NCBI GenBank assembly: GCA_000497125.2 | Contig: CM035321.1 | Coordinates: 1,020,001 to 1,084,000, forward strand | From: Spironucleus salmonicida | Lineage: Eukaryota; Fornicata; Diplomonadida; Hexamitidae | DNA: 64,000 nucleotides | Direction: 5' to 3' | Shown: positions 1 to 10,141 of the stretch, in pieces | Layout of the letters: every line of letters starts with the position of its first letter | Position numbering within the stretch: the first letter of the stretch is position 1 | Translations under genes and position numbers: made by a program | The notes under the pieces: generated by a model | Databases searched by the model: none | Seen by the model: the letters and a program-made list of their open reading frames with translations, nothing else | What the model was told of the DNA's origin: nothing

Positions 1-776
1 TAAAGATCAAGTTATCTGTTAAATCTATCAAGCCACAGTTTTTCAGTATCTGGTACCAAAGTTCTAAGTGATTTTGAACGCCTTTAGGAAAATTCAGCTG
101 GTGCATTATATGATTCTTAAGTAGTTGGTGGTGCTATTTTGGGTGGAGTAATATAATTAATTTAATCAGCTGTAAATTAAATTTCTTTTTCCCATACATT
201 ATTGATTTTATTTAACTTTAGCTAATATTATTTCTGCTTCAATTTATAATTATTTGGGTCTTCTGGATCAAGTTTACCTTCTTAGATAAGCTTTCTAAAC
301 ACCAATGCTCTTTTATATTCATGAATTTTCGTAAAGGCACCTTTTGAGCCTACCACATCTGTTTTCATAGCCATTGGGAATGTCTCATTAATATTTTTAA
401 GATGAGGTTGATCACGAACATTAATGTTAGACAGAGGTTGGTTTTTCGTTATTAAATTGTTTAATGCTGTATATTCTTCATCGGATAGCTTTTTAATTTT
501 TCCCGTTTTAGGATCTGTAATTTCTCTAAATAGTAATGACGGATCTTTCTATAAAGCTAAGAATTTTTCTAATTATTCGCCTGGCTCGGATATCTTAAGA
601 GGAAGCTCTTTTCCAAATACTGTATAGCCTTAAACTTACTCATTAGGTTCTGCACGATTATAATCATCAGGATCAAAAGATGAATCGGATAAATCTTCTG
701 AATAAGCAAATGATGATGGTGTAGATATTTCATCAAAAGAAGCTAATGATTCTGAGAAGGAAGATGCTTCACTCAT
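1..776 (-). CDS. ERB1: Ribosome biogenesis protein ERB1/BOP1, N-terminal part (runs off window)
   Basis: Member of the PeBoW complex (Erb1/Bop1 with Nop7/Pes1 and Ytm1/WDR12) needed for 60S subunit maturation in the nucleolus. With TAA/TAG read as Gln, a single frame runs from the ATG at 776 to the window edge, about 258 codons. A Ser/Asp/Glu-rich N-terminus of about 45 residues is followed by a BOP1NT-like region: a DPKTGKIKKLSDEEY segment, a VVGSKGAFTKIHEYKRA segment matching the BOP1 part before its short helix, then PKIAPPTTQESYNAPAEF, the counterpart of the family's P-K-x-x-P-G-H-x-E-S-Y-N-P-P-x-E-Y motif. Several in-frame TAA/TAG codons fall inside this conserved region, which itself supports recoding. 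The WD40 propeller would lie beyond base 1. Start context is cttcacaATG. The ERB1 call is by motif recall, not by search. Confidence 0.82.
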
Positions 777-917
777 TGTGAAGTGAAAAATGAAGTGTAT
801 CTATACTTATATCTATTATATATGAAATAATCAAAATGTTATAAAATATAACAAAATGAAAATTAGAATATTTTAATCAGCTTATATTGGTAATTGATTA
901 CTGCAAAAATTAAGTGA

Positions 918-1268
918 AGTAATGATTAAATCTAGTGCAGCTGCGCCAGTGGGGGGAATGTGGTATTTGGTCATTCCAATGGTGGAATATCATTCTTTGG
1001 AGTCGGAACTGATGGTTTTTGCGAGAATAAGAACGCATTCTTCCGTGTTCCCGTAAACTGTATAAATATTAACAGCAGCGGTCTGATAGCTGCTGGGGGA
1101 GCGGACGGCACCATCTTAATATTGAGGATGTTTGATTATAAGATAGCAAGTTGTTGCGTACTGCGGGGCCATGGTGTGAAGAATTAAGTGGGAGTAACAG
1201 ATCTAGCATGGTTTGGCGATAATTTGGTAAGTTGTGCAGGTGATGGGACTGTGAGGATTTGGAGATGA
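918..1268 (+). pseudogene. C-terminal WD40-repeat remnant
   Basis: A TGA-free frame ends at TGA 1266-1268 and encodes about two WD40 blades. The first contains INSSGLIAAGGADGTILIL and the second contains GVTDLAWFGDNLVSCAGDGT and ends VRIWR. An in-frame TGA at 915-917 lies just upstream, and no ATG lies between it and the first blade, so the 5' part is missing. One TAA (Q) sits inside the second blade. The frame is opposite in strand to ERB1, so it is not the lost end of that gene. It reads as a truncated copy of a WD40 protein. A spliced terminal exon is possible but diplomonads have very few introns. Confidence 0.55.
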
Positions 1269-1829
1269 ATGAACAAACAGTATTTCTCACTACATAATTT
1301 TCATAATGTATTATCTATGAATGTATTGTAATTCTGTTTGAATACAAGTCTATTTTTCTTATTTAATATATATTTTTAAGTGCGCCAAAGATTATAGTGC
1401 AGTGTTATCTACAAAGTATTCTCATATATAATATAGTATATCAGCATTATATATGATAAATTGGGAGCCATTGGTTATTAAAAGATATTATTATTTCACG
1501 AAATTTACTCTGATAAAAGTATTAATTTAAATAACCCGTTAATACAATAAAATTAAGTTAATCTATAGGAAGATCTATCACTCATTTAAAGCTGTGATGC
1601 CTTACTTCTTAGTTTTAAATACATTTTCATTATGCGTTAATGAGTATATGAGGTGAAACCATTTTTCTTTGTATTGATTGCAGAGCAGCAAACTTTTTTC
1701 ACATAAATAATATGGTTTACACAAGATATATATGCAGGGTAGAAACATGTCCATTCAGCCGTATAAGAGAAAGCGTGTCTCGTTCCCATATACGTACTGG
1801 GATGCTAAGTGCTGGGTTATTTATAAACT
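1269..1829. other. AT-rich stretch without a recognised gene
   Basis: No RNA gene or coherent coding frame with family features was found. A short plus frame from ATG 1750 reads a basic peptide with PYKRKRVSFPYTYWD and ends at TGA after about 48 codons. It may belong to the decayed gene described next. Confidence 0.4.
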
Positions 1830-2264
1830 GTGGGTCCAGATAGTGCAACGTCTATCCCATTCCAAAATGGAATCGAACCAAACTCCATTATGACTATCGC
1901 ACGAAAGGTAGGTGATCGTTTGCTACGGGATTGTGTATATTGTGCGTGTGGTACGGCAAATAGTATAATGGTCATTTGGGATCGCTATCATGATTCAGTC
2001 CATACTTCTAAAAAATACACGCCGTATTCAGATTATCAGCAGTCGTAGAGTTCACTAGATTTCAGATTACCTGGTAACGATACCTTACTTATTTCGCTAT
2101 TCTAGTTTGCTAGTAATCTTTAAGGGGTATATAGTGTAGCAGGGGCCTTGACAAACTTTACATATTCGGTCAAACTATATAGTATTAAGCGACTTCACGT
2201 CATTACATCCTTAACTATCAAAACATTGGCCAACTAATCCCACTGTAGAATTTTTCTGTGCATT
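1830..2264 (+). pseudogene. Possible decayed WD40-type coding remnant
   Basis: A plus frame without TGA runs through this stretch if TAG/TAA are Gln. It includes VYCACGTANSIMVIWD and, further on, HTSKKYTPYSDYQQS. This pattern faintly resembles the blade of HIRA/CAF-1 p60-type proteins in which a short xxWD strand is followed by a HYxxI segment. No credible ATG opens the frame and the similarity is weak. The frame runs on into the repeat that starts at 2295, so the repeat insertion may have cut it. This could be chance. Confidence 0.2.
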
Positions 2265-2443
2265 ATGTCCGTACTAACTAGAACTGATAGCATCAGTCCG
2301 CAGAATAATCTCCGAAACCGGCTTCCTGCTGGCGGGACAACATCCATCCGCGCCGTTGTTTCTTCGGCCTGCGGAGTACCCGTCCGCATGGCGAGCGGAA
2401 GGGCAAAGTGCATTCCCGGCCCACGCTGCTCCTTTCCCTTAGA

Positions 2444-2683
2444 ATGAGGGCGCGCACGAGGTGGACGCACGAGCAGGAGGAGCAGCTGCGCCAGGCCTAC
2501 GCGGACTACTGCGGCCGCTGGGAGGTGATCCGCGACAACGCCTTCCGGGGGGCCACCGTGTCCCAGCTGAAGAACAAGTACTACAAGCTCGCCCGCGCCG
2601 AGCCCGTCGTGCTCAAGGCGGCCGGCGGGCTGGCCAACATCGCGCTGGCGGACATCCAGCTGCTGGCGAGGATGCTCGAGTGA
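2444..2683 (+). CDS. Small single-domain Myb/SANT-like protein (copy A)
   Basis: 79 residues. After an Arg-rich start (MRARTRW) comes a helix-turn-helix of Myb/SANT type: RWTHEQEEQLRQAYADY, then GRWEVIRDNAF, then VSQLKNKYYKL. Two of the three expected core aromatics are Trp; in the third helix the position is Tyr. This suggests a DNA- or chromatin-binding protein of the nucleus. A C-terminal tail of about 25 residues is Ala/Leu-rich. Start context is cttagaATG. Copy A has Cys and Met where copy B (5732) has Gly and Leu. The gene has no TAR codons and uses GC-rich codons. Confidence 0.7.
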   Translation: MRARTRWTHEQEEQLRQAYADYCGRWEVIRDNAFRGATVSQLKNKYYKLARAEPVVLKAAGGLANIALADIQLLARMLE

Positions 2684-2788
2684 GAGTGGTGCTGCCTTCC
2701 GAAACCGGCCGAGGGGTTTCTTGGGTCTATTTTGGAAGCGCTTTTGGGTATTGCGCAGACCCCCATATAACAGCATCGCCGCTCTAAA

Positions 2789-2995
2789 ATGGGAGCGCAG
2801 GCCACGCACCTTCCCCGGAAGCCCGCCTGCAGCCTCGGCCTCCAGCTCAGCGAGCTCATCAGCGCCACGGTCGCCAGCGAGCCGCTGTACACCGCCCGGC
2901 CGCTCTCCTCGGATCTGGTGGAGCTGGCGGAGCTGATGCTGTGCCAGACCTTCGGCCCGGAGGCGCTGCAGGCGGACCTCAGCGGTGCCGAGTGA
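2789..2995 (+). CDS. Hypothetical 68-aa protein (copy A)
   Basis: Short frame starting in the typical context ctctaaaATGGG and ending at TGA. It is rich in Leu, Ala and Ser, with a predicted helix around LGLQLSELISATVASEPLY and an acidic end. It begins about 105 bp after the Myb-like gene on the same strand. Both copies keep it open, differing by one residue (RK versus PK at positions 10-11). I do not recognise the family. Confidence 0.45.
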   Translation: MGAQATHLPRKPACSLGLQLSELISATVASEPLYTARPLSSDLVELAELMLCQTFGPEALQADLSGAE

Positions 2996-3080
2996 GGGAG
3001 CGAGTGAGCGAATGAATGAATGGGTTGGACCTGGTGCTCCCCATGCCTCCTGCCGAGTGACTCGCAAGCATTAAAAATCC

Positions 3081-3151
3081 TCCTACTCCGGGAATCGAAC
3101 CCGGATCACTTGGGTGAGAACCAAGTATGCTAACCGTTATACCAAGTAGGA
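3081..3151 (-). tRNA. tRNA-Glu (anticodon CUC), copy A
   Basis: 71-nt cloverleaf on the minus strand: a 7-bp acceptor (TCCTACT/AGTAGGA), T arm CCGGG-TTCGATT-CCCGG, and anticodon stem CTTGG/CCAAG with loop TTCTCAC, giving anticodon CTC. The D arm matches tRNA-Glu (TGGTATAACGGTTAGCAT). Confidence 0.92.
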
Positions 3152-3174
3152 CTGCTAGCTATCCCATGGTACGG

Positions 3175-4626
3175 CGCGCAGCTATCACCCATGGCCTGAA
3201 CCCGTCTGCGACAATTCGGAGTATTTGCCAAATGCTTACATTTCCGTAAAATATGCTTATTGTATCTAAACTTAAAGATTTCCTAAATCTTAGATAATAT
3301 GTTGTGGGAAAGTATCTCGCAGCTGAAAAGAACGATCGCTCTAATACAGGTCCAAATGCTCTCCATACTGGGCGTGCATGGGTTCTGCTAAGTGTTATTT
3401 AGCAAACGAGAACGCCAGTTTTTACTCAACGCATTTCCCTCAGCGTCCTGCCCCAAGTGCTCGGAGAGTTTGTTACCTTGCGTTTCATGGAGATGGCGAC
3501 TACATCCTATTGGCCGTACGCCGGAGTCATAACAATTCATTTTTCGGCCAGACTGAGAGTTCTAAATACCTACCAAATCGGCAATAAAATGTGCCAACGG
3601 AGAAATTATAAGTTTGCCCCGATATTCTAATTCGTGGAACTTAGAACGGAACTGGGTGCAAACGCATGATTACACAGGAGCTTGCTTTTATCATTGATAG
3701 CCACTCTGCGGTGCTGGCTGCATGGCCATTTTAAGCGGAATCGCATCTGCGAGTCTAATTTAATATAGCTGGATCATAAGTATTAGGCCAGAAACTATCC
3801 CAACCTGCGCTCTTGGTGCTATTTCTCGATACCATAGAGCATTAAGTCCGCGGATGGAAACTATCCCAATTTGCATTCTTTCGTATCTGCTGTTCCAGCC
3901 GGGTCAGCAGCACGCGCATTCGCGCCAATAGCTAAGCAAACCCTGGCAGTCGAAAAGCGATCCAAACTGGGCTTACTACGTTCATGCGCGCTTGCGAGCC
4001 TGGGCCTGTTGCGCCCAATTTGCTCTAGAAGAAAGGGGATCCTTTACGAGCTTGTTCTGGGGCACTTTTGGAACTTCAGGCTACTTTACCGCACTTACAT
4101 TGTGTTGCGCATCTTAAATCAGTTTGCTGCCGTTTGTTCGTAGGCCCAGGCTAAAGATCCTCGTGCTGCCAGACTATGTACGCTATTTATGGCGCACGTA
4201 AGATGACTACGAAATACGCTTATAATGGTATTATAGCGTAGGCTGAAAATGGTCCGCATCCTTCAGCCTGAACGGTATTTTGAATTCGTTCAAAAATAGG
4301 GCGTGTTCGGAGAGGAAACAGTCTGCGGCTTGGTGCCATTTACAGCGGTATTTTAGGTGGTGTAGGGCGCCGTGCAATTTGGCGTGCGCGCTGGAGTAAA
4401 TGCATAGTTGGACCACCGCAGGTCTGCGTAGATTTACAGACTCCAGCGATTTCCAGTAGTTACAATTCGAGGGAATCGCCAAAAACAAATTGTGGACAGC
4501 GGGCAAGCCTACTCGACGGGCGAGGTAGGTTGGTGCTCAAAAGACGTCCATTTACCTATACAATGCATTATTATATACTAGAAATTAACTAATCAGCACC
4601 CTTGCCGCATAGCTCCGTCCTGCGTT
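3175..4626. other. Intermediate-GC stretch without a recognised gene
   Basis: Short frames exist on both strands (for example plus 3871-4200, minus 4231-4506). None has family features, a start context like the neighbours, or a paralogue elsewhere in the window. It may be decayed gene sequence between the two direct repeats. Confidence 0.4.
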
Positions 4627-5304
4627 ATGGAGTCATGCGCTGTAATTGCGAGCACCGTTTCGCAATTTCCAGCATGGTTATCGCATGCGTCGTGCTTAGT
4701 AACTTCGCGGCTTCCTTCCTCGAACTGCTACTCGGACATGCTCTGGGACTGGCACAAGGATGGCGGCAATCCGGCCTGGCGGCCTTCCCAGATCAAGAGA
4801 GGCAGGCCCGATCTGCTAATTAGCAGCAAGTCCCAGCTCCCAGCTGGTACTGCTGAAGGCCCGGTGCTGCTTAAAGTCCGCGCCTTTATTGCGCGTTTGA
4901 GCTCTCGATTTGCGGGTTCCAAAAACTGGCCTAGCCTTGAACCCCGCGCCAAGCCTCAAAACGCAGTAAAGTCATCGGCACTGTCGGGCGCGTAGCTCTT
5001 GCTGGCTCCGGCTGCTGTGTTTTCGCGTATGCGGCACAGAAACTCGCGATTCTAACCTCTACTGCCTATGCATGCGGCCTATTTCCTACAGAAGGCCCGG
5101 AGGACCTCGCGTTGGGCACATCATATACTACGCGCATATGTAGGTATATAATAAATTACCCGAACCGCGAACTACAAATGCTCGTTTCCAATCCACACCT
5201 CGGGTACGCACTCCCAGAGCGTAGCTTCAGGAGGCTCGTGCGCCATAAGGCACCTGACTGGGTTGCGCATACAGCGCAGCTACGAATAAAATGATTGGCA
5301 GTGA
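4627..5304 (+). CDS. Open frame of 225 codons, no recognised product
   Basis: From ATG 4627 to TGA 5302 the plus frame contains no TGA and only a few TAA/TAG codons. The product is Ser/Ala/Arg-rich and low in acidic residues, with no membrane helix or motif that I recognise. In a one-stop code, a random frame of this length is not rare, so this is weak. It is listed because it nearly fills the gap between the two direct repeats. Confidence 0.18.
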
Positions 5305-5731
5305 ATATTCAGTTACAAGTGTGTTGGCCGAATGCAACTCGCGACTCGCTAATGTTAGTTTTAATGTGTTTGCACAAGATATCCTAAAATTAAAAATCAG
5401 TTTTTAAAGTAAATCCCTCACGTAATATATTATATAGGAAATTTTAGCTCCCGCGATAGAACTCTACACTAGCCCAATAACTACTGGTAACTCATTCCGC
5501 TGAAATCAAGCCACGGTTTTAAGCTCAGTTTTTGACGAATTATTCTGCAGGTATTATACTTTGGTACCAACTTACGAGGGGAAGTCCGCAGAATAATCTC
5601 CGAAACCGGCTTCCTGCTGGCGGGACAACATCCATCCGCGCCGTTGTTTCTTCGGCCTGCGGAGTACCCGTCCGCATGGCGAGCGGAAGGGCAAAGTGCA
5701 TTCCCGTCCCGCGCTGCTCCTTTCCCTTAGA

Positions 5732-5971
5732 ATGACGGCGCGCACGAGGTGGACGCACGAGCAGGAGGAGCAGCTGCGCCAGGCCTACGCGGACTACGGC
5801 GGCCGCTGGGAGGTGATCCGCGACAACGCCTTCCGGGGGGCCACCGTGTCCCAGCTGAAGAACAAGTACTACAAGCTCGCCCGCGCCGAGCCCGTCGTGC
5901 TCAAGGCGGCCGGCGGGCTGGCCAACATCGCGCTGGCGGACATCCAGCTGCTGGCGAGGCTGCTCGAGTGA
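5732..5971 (+). CDS. Small single-domain Myb/SANT-like protein (copy B)
   Basis: 79 residues, the paralogue of 2444-2683. It has ADYGGRW where copy A has ADYCGRW, LLARLLE where copy A has LLARMLE, and MTART instead of MRART at the N-terminus. The helix residues are unchanged, so both copies could be functional. Confidence 0.7.
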   Translation: MTARTRWTHEQEEQLRQAYADYGGRWEVIRDNAFRGATVSQLKNKYYKLARAEPVVLKAAGGLANIALADIQLLARLLE

Positions 5972-6077
5972 GAGTGGTGCTGCGTTCCGAAACCGGCCGA
6001 GGGGTTTCTTGGGTCTATTTTTGGAAGCGCTTTTGGGTATTGCGCAGACCCCCATATAACAGCATCGCCGCTCTAAA

Positions 6078-6284
6078 ATGGGAGCGCAGGCCACGCACCT
6101 TCCCCCGAAGCCCGCCTGCAGCCTCGGCCTCCAGCTCAGCGAGCTCATCAGCGCCACGGTCGCCAGCGAGCCGCTGTACACCGCCCGGCCGCTCTCCTCG
6201 GATCTGGTGGAGCTGGCGGAGCTGATGCTGTGCCAGACCTTCGGCCCGGAGGCGCTGCAGGCGGACCTCAGCGGTGCCGAGTGA
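6078..6284 (+). CDS. Hypothetical 68-aa protein (copy B)
   Basis: Same frame as 2789-2995 in the second repeat. The start again lies in ctctaaaATGGG. The open frame is kept although a 1-bp indel separates the copies just upstream, which mildly favours a real gene. Confidence 0.45.
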   Translation: MGAQATHLPPKPACSLGLQLSELISATVASEPLYTARPLSSDLVELAELMLCQTFGPEALQADLSGAE

Positions 6285-6369
6285 GGGAGCGAGTGAGCGA
6301 ATGAATGAATGGGTTGGACCTGGTGCTCCCCATGCCTCCTACCGAGTGACTCGCAAGCATTAAAAATCC

Positions 6370-6440
6370 TCCTACTCCGGGAATCGAACCCGGATCACTT
6401 GGGTGAGAACCAAGTATGCTAACCGTTATACCAAGTAGGA
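6370..6440 (-). tRNA. tRNA-Glu (anticodon CUC), copy B
   Basis: Identical in the mature region to the tRNA at 3081-3151. It was duplicated with the 880-bp cassette. Confidence 0.92.
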
Positions 6441-6527
6441 CTGCTAGCTATCCCGTGGTACGGCCTGCCGCTGCATCGCCCGTCCCTCCGCCTCACCAGG
6501 CACGCAAACCCCAAACGTCACTTCGCC

Positions 6528-7256
6528 TCAGATGCTGCACCCGTACACCCGGTTGTACTTCTCCGCCCGGTTGCGCCACTTGGCCGCGGTGTCGCCCCCG
6601 ACACCAAACGGGCCCGCCGCTGCCACCCGCGCCAGCGCGCACGGCGTCGCATCGCTGGCCTCCTGTGCCCATTGCTGCTTCGGCGCACCCTGGGCCTCCT
6701 GCTGCGCCTGGACCACCGGCTGTTGGGGCGCACTGACGCAGAACCCCTCTACCGTGATGACAATTCTCTCGAACTCGGTCCGGACCTCGATCTCGCCAAT
6801 GTGCGGAACGGGCGACAGCGCCTGCACCTGCAGGTCGCAGCCCGCCTTCTTGATGATCGCCGTGATGCGGAAGTGCTCCCTGCCCACCACTAGCCGGATC
6901 CGTAGGTCCTTCGAGTGCTTCTTCCCCGGGAGCATCAGCACCGGCAGGAGGAACGCGTCCTGGAAAATGAAGTGCTGCTGGAAGATCTGGAGCCCGCCGG
7001 CTGTCTGGGAGCCGGAGACCGACGACTACAGCGAGAGCGCGAGGGGCGTGGTCTGGCCATTGAAGGAAGCCTGGGACCGCTGGAACGAGTTCGCCAGCTG
7101 GTAGGCCGCCACCGGCGACTGGCTCAGGTTCTGCTGGATCAGCTTCGCAGAGAACCCCCGGTACTCTGGATAGAGCTGTTTGAGCGATGCTATGGTGTCC
7201 TGTGCGCTGGCCTCCGGAAGCTTTGCGTACCGCTCGGCTAGCAGGCGCTTGTTCAT
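6528..7256 (-). CDS. Conserved-looking hypothetical protein, 242 aa
   Basis: One frame from ATG 7256 to TGA at 6528, interrupted only by one TAG (Gln) near 7025 in otherwise GC-rich codons. The N-terminal 75 residues look helical (LLAERYAKLPEASAQDTIAS). The middle has beta-like segments (LRIRLVVGREHFRITAIIKK; EIEVRTEFERIVITVEGFCV). A Gln/Ala-rich linker follows, and the C-terminus is basic and aromatic (KWRNRAEKYNRVYGCSI). No signal peptide or membrane helix. I do not recognise the family. The stop lies about 60 bp from direct repeat copy B. Confidence 0.65.
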
Positions 7257-7393
7257 CTTTGGAAGTTGAGAAATAATAGTATTATATTATTAATAAGGAA
7301 TTGTAAAGATTGTAAGAATGTGTTCGAACTACGCTAAATTATGCGCAAATTTCTATGCATTCAGTATATTTTTATAAATAAAATAGTAATTCA

Positions 7394-8539
7394 TCAGTTG
7401 AATTTTGTTTAAATATCATCGGGTACTCTGCGACTATTTTTCTTCTTCATAAAGTACACCACGCCACCAATAACACCAATAACGACTACCACCGCGATAA
7501 CAATACCTACAATACCGCCTGTCCCAATCTTATTATTCGCAACGCACGCCTCGCCATTTCCAACCAGTTCAGTGTCGCAAGCCGCGCAGAGCGCTGGGAC
7601 GCCCATATTGCAGGACGAGCACCCAACGATGCCCATACACGCCGTAAAGGCCACACATTGCGACTTGTCCGGAGACAGTATGTAACCAGCCCTGCAGACG
7701 TCGCACAGGCGCTGGTCGTGATACCAGCAGGTCTCGCAGTTGGAGATCGCCCCCAAGCATATTGCCTCTTTGACGCATATCCTAGTGTCCCTGGCGCACT
7801 GCATTCCGTCCGGGCAGGCCTTTCCGGACCCCAGAACGCACTCGCAGGTCTTGCCGTCGAGCGCCATTTTGAGGTTTATCTGGCAGTTCTCGCAGACGTT
7901 GCTACTGTCGCATTTGGCGCAGTAAATATTATCACCGCACTTAGCCGCTACTTCGCACTGCCCATCTGCGTTCACCGTCATTCCGTTGTTGCAAAACTGG
8001 CACTTCTCGGGGTCCGTCTTGTTGCAGCGGAGGCAGTTCTGGACGTGCAGGCAGGCGGCCACGTTCACGCAGGCGCGCGTCGGGGAGCAGATCTCGTCCG
8101 ACTGGCAGCCCTTGCCAGAATTGACCGTGCACTCGCAGAGGTTGGTGGTGGAGTTAATCTGCATGTGTGCTGAGCAGGCCTCGCATTTGGTCGGGTCCGC
8201 GGTGGTGCACTTGTTGCAGTACGGAATGACGCCGCACGCGATTTTGATGCACTGCTTGGAGGTCGAGTCGAGGCCGTAGCCCGCCGCGCAGCTCGAGCAG
8301 TCGACCGAGTTCGTCTTACTGCACTTCGTGCAAAACGGATTCTGGCGGCACGCGCTTATGTTCGCGCAGGTGGAGGTCGCGGTGATGCACATTTCCTTAG
8401 TCTTGCAGGAGGCGTTTGTACCGCAGAGGCACTGGGTTTTGTCAGCGGTGAGCGTGTGGTTGGCACCGCAGGTCGCGCATAGAGCTGGGGTGGTAGAATC
8501 GCAGGATGTGCAGTTGGGGATAACCTTGCAGTCCGTCAT
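7394..8539 (-). CDS. Cysteine-rich membrane protein (VSP/HCMP-like), 381 aa
   Basis: Repeated CxxC units (CTSC, CATC, CTKC, CSSC, CNKC, CEAC, CLRC, CQFC, CAKC, CENC, CETC, CDVC, CSSC, CAAC) fill most of the protein. A C-terminal membrane helix of about 25 residues (GIVGIVIAVVVVIGVIGG and on) and a short basic tail (KKKNSRR) follow, so the Cys-rich part would face outward. A standard code would stop after PDDI at TAA. As TAA is Gln, the tail continues QTKFN to TGA at 7394. There is no N-terminal signal peptide, which is unusual for the family and suggests an atypical export route or a missing 5' part. Start context is ttcaaaATG. The layout matches diplomonad variant-surface or high-cysteine membrane proteins. 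Confidence 0.85.
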
Positions 8540-8960
8540 TTTGAATAGCTATTGCGGCATATATTGGCAATATTGATGTTTGGAATAAGCTTTAAGAATT
8601 ATACAATTGTATAATTTCAAATATTTCGATGTTAGAAAAGTGTAAGAATTATAAAATTTGGTTAAGGCTTAAAATAGTACAGTTTATTGCAAATAAATGG
8701 TTTTGATATTATTAGTTTTCTTTCCAAAAACACTTATGATTTAGATACTTATGATAAATCTAAATCAGTATGAGAGGTTAATTATAATATTGACATAAGT
8801 AAGTATAATAAAGAAAATATAAGATAAAAATTTAGAGTATAAATATAATAATATTATTAATTTTAAAAGTATTATTAAATTTGTTATATAAAAAATATTC
8901 AATGAGATGTATTTAGGGCAGAATATGAAGTTAATTATTATAAAAATACAATTTCTTGAG
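8540..8960. other. AT-rich intergenic stretch
   Basis: Very AT-rich DNA between the cysteine-rich gene (upstream of its start) and the 3' end of the isomerase gene. I see no gene or RNA. Confidence 0.5.
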
Positions 8961-9890
8961 TCACTTAACATCAGTGTTAGCATCAAAATATCGGTTTATA
9001 CACTTTTGATCTTCTTCATATATCTAAATTTCACTTTAAACCTAACCAATAAGCACCATTCCCATACCAGAAATAACATACTCAGTTCCTGGTTTTACAT
9101 AGAAGCTATCACCTTTGCAGCGTTATGTTCCATCGATCATAGTGTTTTCTAAAACGAGAAGAACTTAAAACTTTTGTGCAAGAATTTTAATCGATCCTGC
9201 TAAAGAGACCTCATAAACACTGAAAAATTCACAAGAACTGAGCTGCTTTATAGCTGACTACTCACATTTTTCAACCTTCAAATTTTAGCTTAGTGGATCT
9301 TATTTATCAAATTTTAGCACTTTTAAAGCTGAAGTAACGTGCAGCTCTCGTGATTTTCCAAAGCTGTCCTTTCTGTTATAGTCATAAAGACGATATGTCG
9401 AGTTGCTATTTTACTACACTTCAGCTATCAAAATACCGGCACCAATTCCGTGGACAGTACCAGCTGGAACGAAGATGGCATCTCCCTTCTTGACTGGCTC
9501 ATAGTTGATATACTGCTCCAAATTTTCACTGTTTATTGCCTCTTCAACTAACTCTGCTGTCATAGTTTGGTTCCAGCCGTAAGCGATTTTAGCGTCTTTG
9601 ACAGCATCCAAAACGTACCACATTTCAGTTTTTCCGTTTATTTTGTCTGCAGGATGGACCTGAATTGACAGATTATCTTTAGCATCGATAAATTTGACTA
9701 AAAGTGGGAAATCCTCGCCTACGATTTCTGAGAATTTTTTATTGTCTTCAGTCCAGGACGGTCCGTCAGCTCTGCTAGATACAACCCATGCTTCAGCAAC
9801 CTTATCAAATGCGGTTTGGTAGTTGAATTCTTATTTGAGGCGGATTCCGCCCCAGAGGTAATTGGTAAGATGTGGTGTTAATTTTAACAT
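8961..9890 (-). CDS. manA: Mannose-6-phosphate isomerase, type I (bacterial-like)
   Basis: Interconverts fructose-6-phosphate and mannose-6-phosphate, feeding mannose activation and glycan synthesis, in the cytosol. 309 residues from ATG 9890 to TGA 8961, the usual size of the short bacterial class. Landmarks: N-terminal LWGG; FPLLVKFIDAKDNLSIQVHP, whose Q-x-H is the zinc-binding pair; EMWYVLDA with the third zinc ligand; GDAIFVPAGTVHGIGAG, the family signature with the fourth ligand; then YRLYDYNR and RELHV. About a dozen in-frame TAA/TAG codons are spread along the gene, for example right after GILIAEV. In the standard code only a 69-codon fragment would be seen. It is divergent from the ROK glucokinase. 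Lateral acquisition from bacteria is inferred. Confidence 0.92.
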
Positions 9891-10141
9891 TTTAGGATGA
9901 TACTAGATATTTTAAATAATATATAATATTTTTATGCAACGAATAATTTGTTTAATAAACAATATTCATATATTAGGTTTAGCTAACTGTTTAATTTTAT
10001 CCAGTAACTGAGAATAACTAATGGTAGAAAAAACTACGTAATAGGTATAAAAAATTAAATTATGTTTTATAAAATATGATTATTACTTACTTTAAGTTCG
10101 GAATATAATTTTTTAAGTAAAATCAGATTTGTCCATTCCTT
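9891..10141. promoter_or_regulatory. Shared intergenic region of the divergent manA/ROK pair
   Basis: 250 bp of AT-rich DNA separates the two start codons. It must carry both promoters. No motif stands out beyond runs of A/T. Co-regulation is inferred from the arrangement only. Confidence 0.35.

Larger units (their letters stand above)
2295..3174. repeat. Direct repeat copy A (Myb-like gene, small ORF, tRNA-Glu)
   Basis: About 880 bp nearly identical to 5583-6464 in the same orientation. Both copies start at AGTCCGCAGAATAATCTCC and end shortly after the tRNA-Glu at CTGCTAGCTATCCC. The flanks are unrelated. Only scattered substitutions and a 1-bp indel in a T run near 2728 separate them. The unit is GC-rich between more AT-rich flanks. 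Confidence 0.9.
5583..6464. repeat. Direct repeat copy B (Myb-like gene, small ORF, tRNA-Glu)
   Basis: Second copy of the 880-bp unit at 2295-3174, same orientation, 2.4 kb downstream. It ends about 60 bp before the stop codon of the 243-aa gene on the minus strand. Confidence 0.9.

Noticed and set aside
2234-3067. 277-codon minus-strand frame over the direct repeat
   Set aside because: Shadow of the Myb-like and 68-aa genes, with Arg/Pro/Gly-rich composition typical of antisense GC-rich coding DNA; it breaks in copy B by a 1-bp indel.
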